From Candidatus Kuenenia stuttgartensis (GTDB lineage: Bacteria; Planctomycetota; Planctomycetia; Planctomycetales; Planctomycetaceae), in contig CAMAVB010000005.1 of assembly GCA_945861465.1 (NCBI GenBank), positions 1-64,000 on the forward strand: a DNA stretch of 64,000 nucleotides, given 5' to 3'. This document shows positions 28,932 through 38,451 of the stretch, piece by piece (the stretch's first letter is position 1; every line of letters starts with the position of its first letter). Below the pieces are notes generated by a model. The model worked only from the letters and a program-made list of their open reading frames with translations, searched no databases and was not told where the DNA came from. A program made the position numbers and the translations under genes.

Positions 28932-29423
28932 TTAAATCACAACCGGTTTTCCCAATTCGCGGCGCAACGGAACGATTTGTCCGGCGTGCATCATTGAATG
29001 AGTTGCGATCAACAGGAACATGGAACCCATCGTCGGAAACATGCTGCGGAAATGCTCCGGGCTTGGATCGTCCAGTTTTTCCTCAGGATAAGCATCCAGT
29101 AAAGTGATCACGGCATCATGCACTTTGCTCGCGAGATCTGTGTACTCCTGCTTCGTATGAAAATCGGCGGGATTGTCGCTGCCATTGTTTTCCTTCGCGT
29201 GCTTCTGCTCAAACCCTGTCGGAAGCTGCGGGGCGGAACCAGCCTGAATTCCATTCATCAAGCCGCATTCGGAGCTGATCAGATGACCCAATTGCCATGC
29301 GACGTGGTTACATCCGGGACCCGGTCTGCGCATCAATTCTGCGTCGGTCAAATCTCCCACGTACGAATTCAGCACCATATTGCTGAGACCGAAAGTTTCC
29401 TTGATGGCGGATTTAACGTCCAT
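28932..29423 (-). CDS. DinB-like family protein
   Basis: MDVKSAIKETFGLSNMVLNSYVGDLTDAELMRRPGPGCNHVAWQLGHLISSECGLMN...IATHSMMHAGQIVPLRRELGKPVV: DinB-type His motifs. Start inferred within ORF 28932-29495. Confidence 0.88.
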   Translation of the reverse strand: MDVKSAIKETFGLSNMVLNSYVGDLTDAELMRRPGPGCNHVAWQLGHLISSECGLMNGIQAGSAPQLPTGFEQKHAKENNGSDNPADFHTKQEYTDLASKVHDAVITLLDAYPEEKLDDPSPEHFRSMFPTMGSMFLLIATHSMMHAGQIVPLRRELGKPVVI

Positions 29424-29636
29424 TGAGCGATTCCTGATGAGAGTGGTTTGTAATGGGGTTCTGAACAACACAGTTCGTCCACCACAACTCACCATGGCGT
29501 GAGCGAACGATTCAATGCTTGCACTGAACGTACGTCATGGCGGGTTCCGTGAAGCATAAGAGATCAATCACGTGTGCGCGGAGGAACGATCAGCAACTTA
29601 TCGGATGATGGTGAACTTGTCACTCGAACGCCCGTC

Positions 29637-29737
29637 AGGACTGAGACAGAACTCAGTGGGGCACGATTCGATCGTGCCGAGCACGTTAAAAACGTGCTCC
29701 ACGTCCGGAACACGACAGTTATTTCTGTGCGAGTCCT
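29637..29737 (+). repeat. 101-bp double-hairpin element, copy D
   Basis: AGGACTGAGACAGAACTCAGTGGGGCACGATTCGATCGTGCCGAGCACGTTAAAAACGTGCTCCACGTCCGGAACACGACAGTTATTTCTGTGCGAGTCCT. Confidence 0.92.
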
Positions 29738-29758
29738 TAGCCATCTCGACACCGACGA

Positions 29759-30997
29759 TCATTGCTTCCAGCGATACACGATCAAGGCGTCCAGGGCGCG
29801 AACAAAGACCTGATCATCGGCGACGGCGAGATGAGCCCAGGTGGTGGCGTCGCTGACATGCCGTTCAGATGTCTGTGAAAACTCAGCTGGATTCGCGTTA
29901 ATCAGTCGCAGGTCTCCACTTTCATCCAGCGCGAGTAGCTTTGAACCGTTGACGACCATGCTCCAGTAGGCACCGAACGGAGTCGTTCGCCACAGCGATT
30001 CGCCAGTGTCCGGATCGATGCAGCTGAATCGCTTGTTGCGGAGATGCAGATAAATCCTGCCATCGACCACCACGGGGGACGACATGTAGGCTTCGGTCGT
30101 GTTCTTCCACAATTGTTTCACGGAGAAGCCAGAATCGGTGCGAGTGACCTCAAACATCATGGCTCCGCCGCCATAGCTGCTGGTGAAGACGCGATCACCA
30201 ACGACGGTCGGCGTCAGGATGTTCATATCGCGGAAGGATGGGATCGCAATCGACCATAACTCTTCACCTGCGTCCAACCCAACTCCGCAGAGTTTTGATC
30301 GCGTCTGCACGACCAGCTGCTTCGTCCCCGCGACTGTCGCCATGATCGGAGACGAAAACGAGCCTCCCATCATGCCGCCTTCTTCCTTGAGACCTCGCCA
30401 CACGGTCGCCCCGCTCTTGCAATCAAGTTTCACGAGGCCGCCTGAGGTCTGTACGTACAGAAATTCGCCGTCGATCAATGGCGAACACACGAAACCAAAC
30501 GACTGTCCGACCGTGCCAAACTCTTCCCGGAAATCTTTTCGCCACGCCTCTTTGCCGGACTTTCCATCCAGCGCGACCAGCACATCGAGCATCCCTGCCA
30601 CGTATAGCTTCTCGCCGTCATAAGTCGGTGTGGCGCGAATCCAGCTGCCATTGGAAGCCGCAAAGAACGGAACACTCATGGCACCCGGCCATTCCACTTG
30701 CCACAGTTCTTTTCCGGAATCACGATCGAGAGCCCGGACAACTTCCTTTTCCTTGTTGACAGTTTCCGTGACAAAAACGCGATCCTGAGCCACGATGGGA
30801 CCGGAATAACTTGGTTCCAGCGGCACTCGGTACGCCTCGACGAGCGTCGCTTCGTCAAGTTTGTCCGGCCATTCGGTACCTGCGGGGACTGCACACAGAC
30901 GATCCGGCCCCCGCCACTGTGTCCACTCCGCCCGATCGGCGGCGACCAGCAGCGCAGGAAAGGAAATTACCGCAACACTGAGGAGAAACTGTTTCAT
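29759..30997 (-). CDS. PQQ-like beta-propeller repeat protein, secreted
   Basis: EWTQWRGPDR, ALDRDSGKELWQVEW, ALDGKSGKEAWRKDF, CIDPDTGESLWRTTPF blade motifs; start 30997 gives signal peptide. Confidence 0.9.
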   Translation of the reverse strand: MKQFLLSVAVISFPALLVAADRAEWTQWRGPDRLCAVPAGTEWPDKLDEATLVEAYRVPLEPSYSGPIVAQDRVFVTETVNKEKEVVRALDRDSGKELWQVEWPGAMSVPFFAASNGSWIRATPTYDGEKLYVAGMLDVLVALDGKSGKEAWRKDFREEFGTVGQSFGFVCSPLIDGEFLYVQTSGGLVKLDCKSGATVWRGLKEEGGMMGGSFSSPIMATVAGTKQLVVQTRSKLCGVGLDAGEELWSIAIPSFRDMNILTPTVVGDRVFTSSYGGGAMMFEVTRTDSGFSVKQLWKNTTEAYMSSPVVVDGRIYLHLRNKRFSCIDPDTGESLWRTTPFGAYWSMVVNGSKLLALDESGDLRLINANPAEFSQTSERHVSDATTWAHLAVADDQVFVRALDALIVYRWKQ

Positions 30998-31023
30998 GGT
31001 CGTTTTTTCCAGGCGTTTTTCTG

Positions 31024-31152
31024 TAGGATGCAAATTCATGTCCGTCGTATTTCCAGCATTCGCTGTCGTAGCGAGGGCTGCTTGTGGCTGATTCAACGTC
31101 CGTCAGTCGGACTGTTTCTGGCAAATCTCTCGGACACGAGTGTCCAGGGTAC
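31024..31152 (-). repeat. Inverted copy of the composite hairpin element
   Basis: GTAGGATGCAAATTCATGTCCGTCG ... CTCGGACACGAGTGTCCAGGGTAC. Confidence 0.65.
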
Positions 31153-31154
31153 GG

Positions 31155-31330
31155 GGATTGGTCTCGACTCAGAGAGTCAAGTTACGGGGAATTGGTCTCG
31201 ACTCGGAGAGTCAAGTTACGAGGGGATCGTTCTCGACTCGGAGAGTCAAGTTACTGGGGGATCGTTCTCGACTCAGAGAGTCAAGTTACGGGGGAATCGG
31301 TCTCGACTCGGAGAGTCAAGTTACTGGCGG
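31155..31330 (-). repeat. Tandem array, five ~35-bp units each with hairpin CTCGACTCRGAGAGTCAAG
   Basis: Unit starts (CTCGACTC) at 31163, 31197, 31232, 31267 and 31302; RC consensus GTAACTTGACTCTCYGAGTCGAGAMCRATYCCC. Confidence 0.95.
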
Positions 31331-31447
31331 GGTTGTAGACCTGTTTTTCAAAACGTCCACCCGTTCGCATGAAAAGTCTCTGGAAGCCGTTAGACTTTGG
31401 AGATCTTTGGGCTTTTCCCGTGAAAATACAGACGGATTGCGATTGCT

Positions 31448-33382
31448 ATGAACCACCGGCAGGATTTGTGTCAGCTTGAAAAGCTGCGATGTACGATTCT
31501 GGCAAACTCCCGCGAAGCGTCACGTGTCGTGGCAGCTGAGATTGCGGCGCTGATCCGTGGTCGCGCGGCGGAGGGAAAGTCGGCTGTCCTGGGTCTGGCG
31601 ACGGGGTCCACTCCGACCAGCATCTATGCCGAACTAGTCCGCATGCATCAGGAGGAAGGTCTGTCGTTTGCCAACGTCGTGACCTTCAATCTCGACGAAT
31701 ACTATCCGATGCCGCCGGAAGACCTTCAAAGCTACATGCGGTTCATGAAGGAACATCTCTTCAATCACATTGATATCAGGCTCGAAAATGTGCACGTGCC
31801 TGATGGCACGGTTCCGGTTGAAAACATCGCCGACTATTGCCGCGACTACGAAGCAAAAATTGTTGCATCTGGCGGGATCGACATTCAACTGCTGGGTATC
31901 GGTCGGACTGGTCATATCGGCTTCAACGAACCCGGTTCCGATCGATCCACCCGCACGCGCATGATCACGCTCGACAGCGTCACGCGAATTGACGCGGCAA
32001 GTGATTTCTTCGGCGCAGAAAACGTCCCGCGGCGCGCGATCACGATGGGCGTCGGCACGATTCTGGAGGCAAAAAGAATCATTATTCTGGCGTTTGGCGA
32101 AAACAAATCCGTGATTGTCGCGCGGACGGTTGAAGGAGAAGTGACACCCGCGATCCCGGCGACGTTCCTGCAGCGGCATCCCAACACGGACGTATTGCTC
32201 GATGCAGCCGCGTCTGCGGCTCTGACTCGAACTCGACTGCCATGGCTGGTGAGCAACGTGCAATGGGAACCATCCATCATTCGCCGCGCTGTGATCTGGC
32301 TGTCGGAGAAGATGAGCAAGTCGATTCTGAAACTCACGGATTCGGACTACAACGAAGAAGGTTTGCAGGATCTGCTCGCCGAGCACGGTTCAGCCTATGA
32401 AATCAATCTGACCGTGTTTCGTCATCTGCAAAGCACGATCATTGGCTGGCCCGCCGGTAAGCCGGCACACAAGAAACGCCCTGGAGATCGGCCTCAACCG
32501 TTTGATCATATCTTTCCGAAACGCATTCTGTGTTTCTCGCCGCATCCGGATGACGACGTGATTTCGATGGGCGGCACGCTCATTCGCCTGGCGGCTCAGG
32601 GGCATGACATCCACATTGCTTATCAGACGTCCGGCAACATCGCCGTCTTCGATGACGATGCCATCCGGTTCACAGAATTTGTCTCAGATTATTGTGCGGC
32701 TTTTGGACTGCTTTCGGATCGAATCCGAAACCTCGAAGATCACGTTGAAGAATTTCTGAAAAAGAAACAGGCCGGACAGGTTGACAGCAAAGAGGTTCAG
32801 CAGATCAAGGGACTCATCCGTCGTGGAGAAGCGCGCGCCGGTGCTCGCTGCTCCGGCGTTCCCAATGACAAGCTGCATTTTCTGGATATGCCGTTTTATG
32901 AAACGGGCAGAATAAAGAAGAGCCAGCTCGGGCCGGACGACATCCGGATTCTGGTCGATCTGATGCGCGAATTGCGACCGCATCAGATCTATGCGGCAGG
33001 CGATCTGTCAGACCCGCATGGAACTCACCGCACCTGCCTGAAGGCCATCATGCTGGCCTGCGATGAATGCCGTCACGATGAGTGGTATCAGGAAAGCGAA
33101 GTCTGGCTGTACCGAGGTGCATGGCAGGAATGGCCCGTGCATCAGATTGAAATGGCGGTCCCGCTCAGTCCCCAGGAAGTCAAACAAAAGCGAAACGCGA
33201 TCTTCAAGCACGAATCTCAGAAAGACCGCGCATTGTTTCCGGGTGCCGACATGCGGGAATTCTGGCAACGTGCCGAATCCCGCAATACCGACACCGCTCG
33301 CAAATACGACCAGCTCGGGCTGGCTGAGTATGAAGCCATCGAAGGCTTCGTCCGCTGGGACGGTACGTGGGGGGCTGAATGA
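31448..33382 (+). CDS. nagB: Glucosamine-6-phosphate deaminase fused to a PIG-L/LmbE-type deacetylase domain
   Basis: NagB: LGLATGSTPTSIYAEL, VTFNLDEYY, GIGRTGHIGFNEPGS; C-terminal half: CFSPHPDDDVISMGGTLIRLAAQGHDIHIAYQT and YAAGDLSDPHGTHRTC are PIG-L motifs. Confidence 0.93.
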   Translation: MNHRQDLCQLEKLRCTILANSREASRVVAAEIAALIRGRAAEGKSAVLGLATGSTPTSIYAELVRMHQEEGLSFANVVTFNLDEYYPMPPEDLQSYMRFMKEHLFNHIDIRLENVHVPDGTVPVENIADYCRDYEAKIVASGGIDIQLLGIGRTGHIGFNEPGSDRSTRTRMITLDSVTRIDAASDFFGAENVPRRAITMGVGTILEAKRIIILAFGENKSVIVARTVEGEVTPAIPATFLQRHPNTDVLLDAAASAALTRTRLPWLVSNVQWEPSIIRRAVIWLSEKMSKSILKLTDSDYNEEGLQDLLAEHGSAYEINLTVFRHLQSTIIGWPAGKPAHKKRPGDRPQPFDHIFPKRILCFSPHPDDDVISMGGTLIRLAAQGHDIHIAYQTSGNIAVFDDDAIRFTEFVSDYCAAFGLLSDRIRNLEDHVEEFLKKKQAGQVDSKEVQQIKGLIRRGEARAGARCSGVPNDKLHFLDMPFYETGRIKKSQLGPDDIRILVDLMRELRPHQIYAAGDLSDPHGTHRTCLKAIMLACDECRHDEWYQESEVWLYRGAWQEWPVHQIEMAVPLSPQEVKQKRNAIFKHESQKDRALFPGADMREFWQRAESRNTDTARKYDQLGLAEYEAIEGFVRWDGTWGAE

Positions 33383-33628
33383 TTAAAGGCCGGTGTTGCC
33401 GCCCAATGTTGTCGTCTCGCTCCGTCGTCACGAGCCTTGACAGGGATACCATGAACGGAAAATCCGCATCCACTGGATCAACGGTTATCCGTTATCCTGT
33501 GGTGAGCTGGAATGCGTCAGCACTCGAACACAACCAATACAAATGGGCAAGTGCTGTGAGTTTCATATTACGATCAACGCAGCCCATGGATTAAGGCAGC
33601 AGCAAACGAAAAAACAAACGAGGAGCAA

Positions 33629-33883
33629 TTGATGATTTCGGAACAAACGCAAAGTACTGCCATTCGCGCAAAGGCGATCTACGCCGAACGATTGCAGGCA
33701 AAGCTGGAAGCGGAAAATCACAACAAGTTCGTGGCGATCGAACCGGAATCCGGCGACTATTTCGTCTCAGATTCGTTTGGACAAGCCGTGGCTGACGCTC
33801 GGTTGGTCTATCCAGATCGAATTTCGTTTGTCATTCGAGTCGGCCATCAGGTCGCCCTCCATATGGGAGCTGTGACAAAGTGA
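33629..33883 (+). CDS. Small conserved hypothetical protein
   Basis: 84 aa, preceded by GAGGAG RBS; FVAIEPESGDYFVSDSFGQAVADARLVYPDRISFVIRVGH. Confidence 0.65.
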   Translation: MMISEQTQSTAIRAKAIYAERLQAKLEAENHNKFVAIEPESGDYFVSDSFGQAVADARLVYPDRISFVIRVGHQVALHMGAVTK

Positions 33884-33998
33884 TTGGACATGTTGATGAG
33901 GCACTGCGTTCGCTTCTTCAGATAACAATTCGAGCGACTCCGTCAGGCCAATGCACTCAGGTAACGGTTTGGAGTCAATTGGGATTGAGGAGTTTCTC

Positions 33999-35333
33999 AT
34001 GTCGTTCGTTTTGCGATTTGTGTGTGTTCTGATAACTGCTCAGTGCCTCCACGGCAGTTGTCCTGCGATTGCGCAGGACGAATGGACTCAGTTTCGCGGG
34101 CCGGAAGGGCAGGGTCACTCGGCAGCGACGGGATTGCCGATCACATGGAGTGAGACGGAAAATATCGTCTGGAAAACCGCGACTCCTGGTGAAGGTCACT
34201 CTTCACCGGTCATCTCCGGTAGTCAGATCTGGCTGACGACCGCCATCACAAAAGAACTCACAGCGGAACAGCAAAAAGAGCGGCTGGCAAAGCTGAAGAA
34301 TTCGGACGGGCTGAAAGTCGCGGGCACACTGACGCTCCAGGCCATCTGCATCAATCGCGAAACGGGGGCGATTGAACGAGCGATTGACCTGTTCGAAGTC
34401 GGAGAACCAGAACCAAAGCATTCTCTGAACAGCTATGCGTCACCGACTCCCGTCATCGCTGGCGACAGGATTTTTTGCCATTTCGGAACCTACGGCACCG
34501 CCGCGATCGATCGGACAAACGGCACCGTGCTGTGGAGAAATGACAAACTCAAAATTGACCATCAGAACGGGCCGGGCAGTTCTCCGATTGTCTGGCACGA
34601 CAAGGTCATTATTCATTTTGACGGAACCGACCAGCAGTTCATCGCGGCAATTGATGGAGCCAGCGGCGAAGTCGCGTGGCAGACTTCGCGATCCGGCACG
34701 ATGGACGAAACTCCGGAACTCCGGAAGGCTTATGGAACACCGCTGATTGTCTCCGTAAAGGGGCGCGCCCTGGTAATCTCGCCTGCGGCCAATTGGGTCT
34801 ATGCCTATGATGCCGATACGGGCAGCGAAGTCTGGAAGGCGTCCTATGGTCAGCTGGGCTTCTCAACCGTCCCGCGTCCCGTCGCTTCCGGCGATACGGT
34901 GTACATTGCCACAAGTTACATGCAGTCCCGACTGGTTGCCGTGCGTCTTGATGGAGAAGGTGACATTTCAGAAACGCATGTTGCGTGGAAAGCCGATAAG
35001 CAAATTCCTCAAAAGCCGTCGCTGTTGCTGCACGACCATCGCCTGTACTTTGTCAGCGACAAAGGCATTGTCCGCTGTGTGGATTCTGCAACGGGCGAAG
35101 ACGTCTGGTTTGACCGTTTGTCCGGCGACTACTCAGCATCCCCGCTGGAATCGGAAGGACACCTGTACTTCTGCGGCGAGAACGGCACGTGTACTGTGCT
35201 GCAGGCAGGTGACAAATTCAAAGAGTTGGCAAAGAATTCGCTGGATGCCAACTTTATGGCCTCACCTGCGGTCGCCGGGAAATCGCTGTTTCTGAGATCC
35301 ACGACGCATCTGTATCGAATCGAAAATCACTGA
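33999..35333 (+). CDS. PQQ-like beta-propeller repeat protein, secreted
   Basis: EWTQFRGPEGQGHS, IAAIDGASGEVAWQT, YAYDADTGSEVWKA, RCVDSATGEDVWFDR; signal peptide from ATG 33999. Confidence 0.9.
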   Translation: MSFVLRFVCVLITAQCLHGSCPAIAQDEWTQFRGPEGQGHSAATGLPITWSETENIVWKTATPGEGHSSPVISGSQIWLTTAITKELTAEQQKERLAKLKNSDGLKVAGTLTLQAICINRETGAIERAIDLFEVGEPEPKHSLNSYASPTPVIAGDRIFCHFGTYGTAAIDRTNGTVLWRNDKLKIDHQNGPGSSPIVWHDKVIIHFDGTDQQFIAAIDGASGEVAWQTSRSGTMDETPELRKAYGTPLIVSVKGRALVISPAANWVYAYDADTGSEVWKASYGQLGFSTVPRPVASGDTVYIATSYMQSRLVAVRLDGEGDISETHVAWKADKQIPQKPSLLLHDHRLYFVSDKGIVRCVDSATGEDVWFDRLSGDYSASPLESEGHLYFCGENGTCTVLQAGDKFKELAKNSLDANFMASPAVAGKSLFLRSTTHLYRIENH

Positions 35334-35347
35334 TCCCTCTTCGTGCC

Positions 35348-35458
35348 TTAAGATTTTTGTTTTCGTGAGAACATTCTGGCACCGCGACAGATGTCCATCG
35401 ACGGAGCGGAGGACCTACGTAGGCGAGCCGCTCCGTCGGCTCGCATCAGACGCGATGG
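35348..35458 (+). repeat. Dispersed ~108-bp repeat, copy 2 (see 27345)
   Basis: TTAAGATTTTTGTTTTCGTGAGAACATTCTGGCACCGCGACAGATGTCCATCGACGGAGCGGAGGACCTACGTAGGCGAGCCGCTCCGTCGGCTCGCA. Confidence 0.85.
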
Positions 35459-35704
35459 AACAGCCATGCAACCGTCTGCGTGCCACCGCCGTCGATGCCG
35501 AAGACAAGTGAATCCGGAGTGTGGTGGAGTTAATTCATTCTGGTTGCGATTCGATGCATTTCACCAAAAAAAGAGTATCCTGACTCAGACCATTCGGCAA
35601 CTTCACGACGTCAGGCAACACCGACAACGGACGATTGACTCAGCTGTGGAGATCAGGCAAACTATCCGCACTCTCCTCAACACTCTGATAGCTCTGAGCG
35701 GACT

Positions 35705-37057
35705 ATGGCTGACGATTCGACGATCAACTCACTCCGGGAAGCACTGAGAAGTTCCCCTGAAAACCATACGCTTCGTCGGCTACTAGCGAACACACTGATG
35801 CATTCCGGTCGCGCGGAGGAAGCGGAAGCTGAGTTCCGGCGGCTGGTAGAATCGAAGTCCGAAGATGCGGGTTTGAGGCTGGACCTCGCACACTGTTTTT
35901 TTCAGCAGGGAAAATATTCACCGGCCCTGGTCATTGTCGAAGACCTTGTCGCAAAACGCGATACTCCGGCGGCAGCCCATCTCCTGCATTCCCGACTCCA
36001 GATACAGCGCGGCGATGCGGAGTTCGCCGTGACGGAATACCGGTCAGCAATTTCGGCTGATCCATCGCTGAAAGATCCCGAACTCGAGGCGCGGCTGGGG
36101 ATTGGTTCGGAAGCGTCGTCCAGCGTCTCAGATGGCAGAATCCGGGAAAGCTGGGAAGGGGACAATGAATCCACGGCTCCGACGCGGGCGGAATTTGAAC
36201 GCCCGAAAATCAAATTCAGCGACGTCGGAGGAATGGCGAACCTCAAAGAAGAGATTCGCATGAAGGTCATCTATCCGATGCAGCATCCCGAGATGTTCGC
36301 AGCGTACGGCAAGGCTGTCGGAGGTGGGATCCTCATGTACGGTCCGCCGGGATGCGGCAAGACACATCTGGCGCGAGCAACAGCTGGCGAGATCAGCGCG
36401 GGGTTTCTGAACATCGGAATTCACGACGTGCTGGATATGTGGATGGGGAACAGCGAGAAAGCGCTTCACGCACTGTTTCAGTCCGCGCGCGGGAACAAGC
36501 CCTGCGTGATGTTCTTTGATGAGGTGGATGCTCTGGCCGCATCGCGTTCCGACATGAAAACAAGTGCGGGTCGCCATCTGATCAATCAGTTCCTGACAGA
36601 AACAGACAGTGTGGCTTCGTCGAACGACGGCGTGCTGATTCTGGCCGCCACAAACGCGCCATGGCATCTGGACCCGGCGTTCCGCAGGCCGGGCCGATTT
36701 GACCGGATCATTTTTGTGCCGCCGCCTGACCGTGAAGGCCGGGCCGAGATCCTGCGGCTGCTGCTGCAACGAAAGCCGGTTGATCAGATCGATCATGACG
36801 CCATCGCGAAGAAGACCGAAGATTGTTCTGGAGCGGACCTGAAGGCTGTCGTCGATGTCTGCATCGAAGCGAAACTCAGCGAAGCACTCAAGACCGGTCG
36901 CCCGCAGCCCATCACGACCCGGGATCTGCTCGCGGCTGTCAAGCAGGTGCAGCCATCGACCCGCGACTGGTTCAGCTCAGCCCGCAACTATGCCCTGTAT
37001 TCGAACCAGGGCGGGCAGTACGACGACATCCTTCGCTATCTGAAGCTCAGCCGATGA
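35705..37057 (+). CDS. TPR-AAA+ ATPase (Cdc48/spastin-like single AAA domain)
   Basis: N-terminal TPRs; DVGGMANLKEEIRMKVIYPMQHPEMF, YGPPGCGKTHLARATAGE (Walker A), CVMFFDEVDALAASR (Walker B), ATNAPWHLDPAFRRPGRFDRIIFVPPPD. Confidence 0.93.
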   Translation: MADDSTINSLREALRSSPENHTLRRLLANTLMHSGRAEEAEAEFRRLVESKSEDAGLRLDLAHCFFQQGKYSPALVIVEDLVAKRDTPAAAHLLHSRLQIQRGDAEFAVTEYRSAISADPSLKDPELEARLGIGSEASSSVSDGRIRESWEGDNESTAPTRAEFERPKIKFSDVGGMANLKEEIRMKVIYPMQHPEMFAAYGKAVGGGILMYGPPGCGKTHLARATAGEISAGFLNIGIHDVLDMWMGNSEKALHALFQSARGNKPCVMFFDEVDALAASRSDMKTSAGRHLINQFLTETDSVASSNDGVLILAATNAPWHLDPAFRRPGRFDRIIFVPPPDREGRAEILRLLLQRKPVDQIDHDAIAKKTEDCSGADLKAVVDVCIEAKLSEALKTGRPQPITTRDLLAAVKQVQPSTRDWFSSARNYALYSNQGGQYDDILRYLKLSR

Positions 37058-38451
37058 CAACAGCCCACTTGATCCTGCGCGCACAAATGTTGATGCAGCA
37101 GGGCAAACATGCCCTTGCCGAAGAACAGTTGCGAATGTCACTCGCACAGGACTCAGGCGATGCGACGGCTCATGCACTCCTTGCACTGTGCCTGTCTGAT
37201 CGTAAAGCATGGGACGCCGCCACCGACGAAGCACGGCAGGCGATTGTCGCCGCCCCGGATAACGCCTTCACGCACTATGCTCTGGCTCAGGTGATGCGGT
37301 TCCGGAACCGGATGATCGAAGCCCGTCATGCCATCAACGAGGCGCTGCGTCTGGAACCGACGGATGCGGATTACTTCGCGGTCCTGGCGGGTATCGAAGC
37401 AGCGGAGCAACTCTGGCAAGCCTGCCTCAAGGCGGCAGAAACCGGACTGGCCCACGACGCTGAACATGCCGGTTGCAGTAATTTCCGAGCGATCGCCCTG
37501 ACGAAACTTGGTCGACGCGATGAAGCCGGGCAGACGATTCAGGAGGAACTCCGCAGGAACCCGGAGAATGCTTTCAGTCACGCCAATGAAGGTTGGCGGC
37601 AGCTGCATGCCCGTCAACCGTTGCCAGCCATGGAGCATTTTCGCGAAGCACTGCGGCTGGAGCCGAATTTTGAATGGGCGCGCCAAGGCATCATCGAAGC
37701 GATGAAGGCGCGATTCTTCATCTATCGCTGGATGCTCAGTTTCTTTCTCTGGATCGGACGCTTCCCGCCGAAAGTGCAGCTCGCACTGATGATCGGAATC
37801 CCCGTTGGTCAGAACCTGCTGCAGGGACTCATGAAGTCCGTCCCGGTGCTGGAACCACTGGCGTTGCCGCTGACTCTCGGTTATCTGATGTTCGTCTGGA
37901 TGAGTTGGTGCTCGTCAGCACTGTTCGAACTTGTGCTGATGACCAGTAGTTTTGGGCGACTGGCACTGAACCGTTCGGAGAAGATCCAGGCAAGCCTCGT
38001 GGGCGGATGCGTTGCCGCAGGCGTTGCCATGATGGGCATTTGCTTCTGGCTGTCTGTTCGAAGGCCCGGATTCTGGGAGATTGCCGTCTATTCAGCAATG
38101 TTGCTGCCAGGACTGGCGATTCCCGTGATCATGGCGACACTCGCAAAGAATCGGCAGCATCGTCGGCTCGCCATCGCATGGACAGTGGCTGTGGCCTGCG
38201 TCTGCATCTGGGCCAATGTGAAAATGCTGCAGTACATTCCGCTGCTGGATCGATACGAGGCGCAACACGTCGCGGCTGTCGAGCAAAATCCCGGAGTCGT
38301 GCCCGCTGAGACTGACGAACTCCGGATGACTGCTGATCTCGTAAAGCAACACAATTTAAAAACGATGGCCGTGTGCAGCAATGCCACTCTGATGATTATT
38401 GTCTCCACCTGGCTGGGTCTTTTCCTGAGCCGAATTCCCGAACGACGGTGA
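37054..38451 (+). CDS. TPR-repeat multi-pass membrane protein, coupled to the AAA+ gene
   Basis: ATG 37054 overlaps upstream TGA (ATGA). TPRs (GKHALAEEQLRMSLAQDSGDATAHALLALCL...) then several TM segments. ORF track extends the frame back to 36823 but that overlaps the AAA domain. Confidence 0.85.
   Translation: MTTAHLILRAQMLMQQGKHALAEEQLRMSLAQDSGDATAHALLALCLSDRKAWDAATDEARQAIVAAPDNAFTHYALAQVMRFRNRMIEARHAINEALRLEPTDADYFAVLAGIEAAEQLWQACLKAAETGLAHDAEHAGCSNFRAIALTKLGRRDEAGQTIQEELRRNPENAFSHANEGWRQLHARQPLPAMEHFREALRLEPNFEWARQGIIEAMKARFFIYRWMLSFFLWIGRFPPKVQLALMIGIPVGQNLLQGLMKSVPVLEPLALPLTLGYLMFVWMSWCSSALFELVLMTSSFGRLALNRSEKIQASLVGGCVAAGVAMMGICFWLSVRRPGFWEIAVYSAMLLPGLAIPVIMATLAKNRQHRRLAIAWTVAVACVCIWANVKMLQYIPLLDRYEAQHVAAVEQNPGVVPAETDELRMTADLVKQHNLKTMAVCSNATLMIIVSTWLGLFLSRIPERR

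Noticed and set aside
31155-31330. Tandem repeat considered as a CRISPR array
   Set aside because: Units are ~35 bp in total with only ~10 bp of partly conserved spacer; no unique 30-40 bp spacers and no cas genes nearby.
30698-31451. ORFs translating the tandem repeat (repeated SRLGESSYG / LDSESQVTG peptides)
   Set aside because: Peptide repetition simply reflects the DNA repeat in different frames; no RBS or conserved flanking protein, and all frames are equally open.
31634-32386. 250-aa minus-strand ORF
   Set aside because: Antisense to the conserved NagB domain.
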